DNA from: Oxytricha trifallax | Lineage: Eukaryota; Ciliophora; Spirotrichea; Sporadotrichida; Oxytrichidae | Reading direction: 5' to 3' | Assembly: GCA_000711775.1 (NCBI GenBank) | Contig: ARYC01016968.1 | Coordinates: 1 to 64,000 of the forward strand | DNA length: 64,000 bases | Shown here: piece after piece, positions 58,195 to 64,000 of the stretch | Layout of the letters: each line of letters opens with the position of its first letter | Numbering within the stretch: position 1 is the stretch's first letter | Made by a program: the position numbers and the translations under genes | The notes under the pieces: model-generated | The model's input: the letters and a program-made list of their open reading frames with translations, nothing else | What the model was told of the DNA's origin: nothing | Databases searched by the model: none

Positions 58195-59271
58195 ATGAGA
58201 AATAGAAATTAGCAAAATTTAGGGTCGATTTATGATGAGTAATATTTAAATTTACTACTTAAGCTTAGGTATGGTACGTGTATTAACATAGACTAAGCCA
58301 AACCTGTACTAAATTATGCAGCTATAGCAAAGTTATTACGCAAGAGTGCCTCAACTGTTAGGCGCCACTTCTTAGCTGTTTAGCATTTTAATTCTGGCTC
58401 TTGAAAGCATCCTGCTAGAAAATAAAAGTTTTCTCAGGCTCATATTGACTTCCTCTGCGACTCTAAGACTTTAAGACTTTAAGACTTTGAAGTATTGGGC
58501 ACACTTCCATTAGACTAGCGAGCTGTCATGTTTCATCGCAGGTTTCCTGACATGTGTATCTCTCCTTTGACTTTAGCCAATATTTATAGACGAAATGGTA
58601 TTACTTTCAAGACTGTCAACATAGTGAAGAGAGTAATTGATTTTACAGTGCCATATTATAGTAATAATTTAAACTATATATATGATTAAATGCAGAGAGC
58701 TATTGATAATATCATCAAGTTCATACACGCAGATGAAGCTGTGTTTACGTTCAACACTTTTATTAATAAGTCATGGTACAAGAAGTATGATAACATAGAA
58801 GTTAATGACTAAAATGTAAAGGTAGTCACCCATGCAATTCTAGCTGGTATAAGTGAAGATTCAGGCTTAGAGAGTTATGTCATTCATCCTCATTCTATTA
58901 AGCGAGAGTAGTATATAAAGCTCCTACATAAGCTCAGAGAGAAGTATAGCAACCAAGAGATCATCCTGTTTGTTGATAACCTTTCAGTTCATAAGACTAA
59001 GGAGTCTAAGAAAGCTTATGAAGAGTTTAACATAACTCCTGTATACAACGTTCCTTATAGTCCTTAATTTAATGGAATAGAAATCTACTGGAGTTAAATC
59101 AAGACTCATTTCAAGAAGCTGCTGCTGTATCATCTTATGCATGACTTGCCCATCGATACAGTAGACTTGATTCAGAGTAGCTGCAAGAGAGTTAGTGTTG
59201 TTAAGACAACAATTTGTGCGAGAGAGGGAAGAATGAATATTTATAAATAAGTTTTAGATTTAAACGAATGA
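58195..59271 (+). pseudogene. TBE H transposase, broken
   Basis: MRNRNQQNLGSIYDEQ start; shared type X UGA at 58402-58404. An 8-bp unit (AAGACTTT) is present three times near 58462-58486, adding 16 bases and shifting the frame. First Asp HADEAV, second FVDNLSVHK and Glu FNGIEIYW are present. Confidence 0.85.
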
Positions 59272-59275
59272 ATAT

Positions 59276-60066
59276 ATTAACATATTAAATTGGCCCATAA
59301 AGGGGTTTGACTCTTCTTTCTCCTCTTCTTATAGTTTGCTTGGACCCATGTTTCTTCTCTTTGTGCCAGCTCCTGCATCTATGTTCATTTCATCTGGCTT
59401 TTAAAAATTCTTATAAAGTCTCTTGCTCACTTCATGAATAGTCTGTGACTTTCTCTCTCTGTGAACCTTTGCATGTTCTTTCATTAGGAATATACCAGTT
59501 CCAGGTTTCCCTACAAAGTTATGAATCAAAGCTTACTAGAGAGGAATGGATGCTTCTTAAGCTCTGCGAGCCAGGTCTCGCTTATTAGTATGCCTTGCTT
59601 CTTTTAATCTTCAGGAGAAATAGAGTAGCGTTTTTTGTGAGCTTCTTCAATGATCTCTCTGAGATAACTCTCTTTTAAAGTGCCAAGAACACCAAAGAAG
59701 AAGCTCCTTTCTGGAAGCTTGTTAGAGAGTTGTTTCTTGGTAGGAAGATAAACAACCACTTTCTCATCTTTCATCGCATCCTCGTAGAGATTAGTGACTG
59801 AAATCTCTGGGTAGTTTGGTATATCTATAAACTTAATTTCATTGTTTTTGAAGGCTTTCTTCTCATCACAGAGAATAGCTTTTCAGAATGAAATTTTTGT
59901 ACCTTCCATCGTTGGAAGGAACAAACCCATTATAGTATGTGATAAAGTATATGTCATATACTTACCATGCTGAGTGAGATATCGATAGATATCTTCCTTG
60001 CTTCTAAATCTTGAGATAATTTCTTAAGCTTCAACCTTCTTCATTTGCAGTACTTATAGATTCCAT
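59276..60066 (-). pseudogene. TBE H 22 kD gene, broken
   Basis: The start at 60066 (MESIS) is followed by indels. A Leu codon is UGA at 59883-59885, just after the TKISF motif. The usual terminal TGA is lost, so the frame would run into the antisense of the transposase. Introns sit at the usual places. Confidence 0.78.
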
Positions 60067-60269
60067 CCTTATTCCTTCTCTTCTTATTGAATTTCAAATT
60101 ATAATATATAGAGTTCAGGATACTACAGTTAAAAATTTTAGTATTAAATATGAGCATCTTATCGGAGGTCAACCTGGCAAGGATACGTGGAAAAAGCTGG
60201 CAGAAGCTGTATCAAACTGCAGAGATTGAGCTCCATTTTTATCAATTTAGTTCTATTAAATTAATACTA

Positions 60270-60450
60270 AATTTGTTTAAATTTTATTAGTACTGGTACT
60301 TATTCCGTTTAAATTTAATTGGTACCAATTTAATAGTGCCAAAACTTAATTAGTACCTAGTTTTAAACTAATGAGGTTTTGATGGATAAATTCCAAAATG
60401 GTTCAAAACCTAATTGGTACCAGTACCAACCCGATTTTATACTTGGTTTG
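60270..60450. promoter_or_regulatory. Type X repeat array, TBE H
   Basis: GGTACCAA and TTAGTACC sites in inverted pairs, as in copies A, B and D. Confidence 0.4.
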
Positions 60451-60633
60451 TGCCAAAATCGAAATTATTAAGTAATGAAAATAGAAAAATTATATTTATA
60501 AACTAAGCATAAATATGATCTTTAACACCTTATATTCAACCATAATTGTTGTCGTATCAACTCCTATACAGATTGACTAGAATCAGAAAGGTCATTAGAG
60601 CTTAATAATAGAAATTTAAATTTGAATTTAAAC

Positions 60634-62060
60634 ATGGTGGCTAACTTAAATCGTAAGGCAGTTTCTCTTGGAACAGGATAATTATTGCTCAACTTTGGCT
60701 CTTCCAAGAAACCAGAAATAATTTATATTGAAAAGGAGGTAGAGCTAAGAGCTCTAGAGTTTGAAGCTGAGGTCTTTAAAATTTAAATTTAAAACAAGAA
60801 ATTGAGTGTATAGATAGGAGTTTAAACATAAATTGAATTAGTTGAGGAAGGTAAAGCAACGAATAGAAAAAATTAAAACATTTTAATGTGAAGACTGCAA
60901 AAATTTCTTCTCAACTGAGTCTACCTTGAAGAGGCACATTATTGAGGTACACTCTGGTAGAGCTAAGATCTACTTTAAGTATAATGTAGATGGTAGATAT
61001 TAGTGTACAACATGCATGAAGTCTTATACTCACTTAGTCAAAGGAAAGAGGCATATGCAAATGCACCACTTAAGCGAATTCTTGATTAAAGATGAGGAAA
61101 CTTAAAAGCTCATACCTGGTAGAAGAAAAAATAACTCTCTTGAGTCATAAAGAAAAAAAGAGGAAAGGCTCAAGAGGCAGAAGCGTTTGAATCAATGAAT
61201 CTGCTAGCAAATGGTACTCTTATAGCATATCTTTAAGAGAGAGCTATGTATAAACCTGCATTGAATGCAATTGATATTGAAAGCTGTATTGAAAATTACT
61301 TGCATTTTGACCTGCCAAACAAGGTAATCTTATAGTGGTTGATGAGTATGCTTACAAGTATATCCTTTTAAGTATCTCATTAAAAACGAGCAGTATCAAA
61401 ATTAATTTGCAAATGAATACATAATACTGAGGGAGGCTTAGAAAAAATAGTTTAAGAACTTACTTAGACATGATGGAGTTATTTTTGGGCATGGCCTTGT
61501 TGCATTAAGACTGAAAAAGTTTGAAATGACTTTGAGAGAGTCTCTCTATCATAATAGATACCCAGATGAATTAAATGAGATACTGTCAGAAATGATTAAG
61601 GGTGTTTAAGAGCTTCATGAACTTGGGTATGTACATAGAGATTTGAAGCCTGAAAATGTTATGTTAAATCTCAGTCCATTAAAAATTGTAGTCATTGATG
61701 TCAATAGAGCAATAAGATAAGAAATAGTAACTTTGGCTAAGGTGCTTGGCACACCAGGATACTTTCCAATCAGCGAGAAGTGGACTAATGGCTATGTTTA
61801 ATGGGATGTTTGGGCAGTTGCTGCCATAATCTTAGAGTGCGATATGGAAATGATGTCTTACTTTGGAACAAAGCATGAAAAATAATCAATAAGTTTGGCT
61901 TCTAAACATATCTAACAGGAAGATGTCTGCAATGAAATTAAAAAGCTTGAAGAGATGATAATCGTTAGAGCTCCAGCTTATCCAAGATAATTGTTGGAAG
62001 ACATGCATGAGCCACTCCAGAGAGCTAGATTCAAGAGATAAGCAGATAAAATTTTTTTGA
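60634..62060 (+). pseudogene. TBE H zinc-finger/kinase gene, broken
   Basis: MVANLNRKAVSLGTGQ at 60634; the N-terminal 65 codons are clean, then a small deletion near 60860 shifts the frame before finger 1 (CEDCKNFFSTEST). The kinase part reads LHELGYVHRDLKPENVMLN and IDVNRA (DVN for DFN). Ends near 62060. Confidence 0.8.
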
Positions 62061-62202
62061 ATTAAGTACGCTAATAATCATTAAATATTTATTAAATTCA
62101 CAAAAAACCTGCTTTTTCTCTACTAACCCCAATAAGACCCCAACCATACCCTACAAATCAAAGCACTTATAAATCTCACTAAGGGATTTTGGGGTTTTGA
62201 AT

Positions 62203-62245
62203 CATTCATAGAGACATCAAGCCAGAAAATATTAATGTTACCCTG
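62203..62245 (+). other. Kinase catalytic-loop-like fragment next to TBE H
   Basis: Right after the TBE H target the plus strand reads FIHRDIKPENIN. This is the HRDxKPEN loop with Ile, as in cellular kinases, not the Leu of TBE kinases. Only about 12 codons; the left flank of TBE H has nothing matching. It could be the edge of a small MDS or a diverged TBE relic. Confidence 0.35.
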
Positions 62246-62477
62246 TTAATAATTTCAAATATTCAAATTTTATAATAAAACGATGATGATGAAGATGAAG
62301 AGGAAATTTAAATAACTAAATTTCATTTATAAATTAATTAAACTATATAATTCTAAATACCCTTGTTTCCATATTACCTTATATTAGACTTTCATTTTAA
62401 TTTAATAATTAATTTAATTTATTCTCAATATTCAAATATGCCTAATTTTTTTAACATTTTTGATTCATTAATCAAAA
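62246..62477. other. AT-rich spacer
   Basis: Contains a GAT/GAA-rich run at 62281-62310 that could encode an acidic tail; otherwise nothing. Confidence 0.35.
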
Positions 62478-62645
62478 AAGATTTCGGCGACCACATTTCC
62501 GATTTTCATTTTCATTTTTTTAATTCTTGCTCTACGAATATCGCTCGATTTGATTCTGCAAAAATCAAGGGCAAAAAGAAAACCTGATTTTATGAGAAAT
62601 TCCAAAATTCGGGAGGTCATATGTCGGTCTACTCCAAAGTACTTT
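62478..62645. other. G+C-richer island, possible MDS
   Basis: Both strands are open: plus reads FGDHISDFHFHFFN..TNIARFDSAKIKG to a TGA at 62585-62587; minus reads YFGVDRHMTSRILEFL, then SSDIRRARIKKMKMK. The strand cannot be decided. Confidence 0.3.
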
Positions 62646-64000
62646 AATTTTAAAATCTACTTTATATCGTATTAACACTTTTAATTAAATTCGAATACGC
62701 ACTTATCAAATTCTTATGCAAATACGTATTGGGGTTTATATATATATATATAAGACCCTAGTGATTAAAATGAAAAGATACCAAATATTAATAATAATTA
62801 TCTAATTATTCAAATTTAAATTAAACTTTTATCAACTTCCTATTAAAATTCGAATAATTCTTTTATTTAAAAATATATATTTACAGTTAATCATAGAAAT
62901 TAAGTTTGTTTTTAATCTATATTAAGTTTAATTTATTCATAAAAAGAAACATGAATATTTTTGAAATAATTTACTTATAAAATAAATTAATCTTTAAAAT
63001 AAAATAATATCAATGTATAAAATAAAATATCTGACTAAAATATAAAACAATAAATAAATTACATTTCATTTTAGTAAAAAAGTATTTTTAGAAATAAAGA
63101 AAATTTTTAAATAAAACTATTATAATTATTTTAATTAATTATAAATATAATAAAAATGGGCGAAAGTAGTTAAAAATAAAATATTTACTACTTGCGCCCA
63201 TTTTAAATATAATTAAATAAAAAGCAAATAAAATTATTAATAATAATAAAAATAATCAATGGAGATGGATATATTTATAATTTTTTTGAATTTTAATAAT
63301 TTATATATTTCAAATTCTTTTGTATTTTGACTTGAATAAATAGAAAGATTACATTTTTTATTTTTGATATAATGACTAGGAAGAAAGTTTAAGAAGAAAT
63401 TTTGAATATCGATAAAAAATTTAAAAATCTATTAGTTTTTGCATAATCAATTATACTGAGACTGAGCAGTTTAACCGAATGTTAATATATATAATATATT
63501 ATAAAGAAATAAATTCCAACATTTACCCTAATTGTTAAATTTTTATTCTTAACTATCTTGATTAAATTTTACCATAATCTTTTTAAAAATATACCCTTAA
63601 AATTAAATAATTACAAAAAAAACATATATTGTAAAACTGAAGATATTTGGTTTTTTTAATTGTAATATTATTTTTACTTATCCATGATCTTTCATTTCAA
63701 AGTTTTATTTAAAAAGCTAAATTTAAATTAATGCTATTTAATTAATTATTTCAATAAAATCTATAATTTAATATATTCAAGAAATAAAAATTATTTATAA
63801 TGAAGATTGAGTGTATCTTGTGAGCTAATAACAAAGCCAGCACTCTTCCCTGCCTTATCATAATAGTTAATGATTAATAAAAATTATTTTTTAAAATAAA
63901 ATCTACTTCTTAATACTAAATAAAATCATAATTTATTTGTGAAATATCAGATTGAGTCTATACTGTAGTCATGAAATAAAATAGAAAAGCTATCCATTTT
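62646..64000. other. AT-rich DNA
   Basis: A (TA)n run near 62740-62755 and the hairpin at 63153-63204; nothing else recognisable. Confidence 0.4.
63153..63204. repeat. Short inverted repeat
   Basis: AAAATGGGCGAAAGTAGT and its complement (one mismatch) around a 16-bp loop. The only G+C-richer spot in this AT-rich tail; possibly a miniature foldback. Confidence 0.6.

Larger units (their letters stand above)
58093..62199. mobile_element. TBE copy H (type X), full length, 4107 bp
   Basis: Both telomeric ends complete. The flanks do not match: ATT (58090-58092) on the left and AAT (62200-62202) on the right. Order: transposase (plus), 22 kD (minus), kinase (plus). Confidence 0.94.

Overview
The window looks like germline (micronuclear) DNA of a spirotrich ciliate of the Oxytricha/Sterkiella group. 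Three things seen in the sequence point there. Nine copies of a roughly 4.1-kb element begin with CAAAACCCCAAAACCCC and end with its reverse complement; this is the C4A4 telomere repeat carried by the Telomere-Bearing Elements (TBEs) of Oxytricha. Reading frames stay open only when UAA and UAG are read as glutamine, leaving UGA as the only stop. The remaining DNA is very AT-rich and holds short coding-like islands, as expected for macronuclear-destined segments (MDSs) separated by eliminated DNA. All coding calls below use this code.

TBEs fill most of the window. Each carries three genes in a fixed layout: a C2H2 zinc-finger/protein-kinase gene (about 480 codons, the '57 kD' gene) diverging from a two-intron '22 kD' gene, which converges on a Tc1/IS630-type DD34E transposase ('42 kD'). 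From their end sequences I separate three types: X (copies A, B, D, H, I), Y (C, F, G) and Z (E). Layout: A 1-3304 (cut by the window edge); B 4703-20956, which contains C, which contains D, which contains E (a four-deep nest); F 31896-35972; I 43550-47648; G 51500-56477; H 58093-62199. Most TBE genes are broken. The 22 kD genes of A and E read through completely, and the F transposase is one frameshift from open.

Other mobile DNA: a 2.8-kb near-perfect palindrome carrying two mirror copies of a different IS630/Tc1-type transposase (21435-24254); a family of foldback elements with G/C-rich ends (37050-38217, 38347-39565, 52505-53718); a TA-flanked foldback inside TBE G (52019-54019); two foldbacks with common ends at 41628-43438, one of which has captured a gene fragment; and a LINE fragment with an endonuclease frame (50560-51499) broken by TBE G.

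Host-like coding DNA: a 386-459 codon frame on the minus strand (29859-31238), the longest uninterrupted frame in the window; a large membrane-protein-like region (27148-28436, minus); an intron-bearing fragment (3900-4246); a cluster of frames in mixed orientation (57072-58009) that may be scrambled MDSs; a short Cu/Zn-SOD-like island (49784-50013); and several weaker candidates. No tRNA, rRNA, CRISPR array or bacterial-type operon was seen. Which islands are true MDSs cannot be decided without the macronuclear genome.
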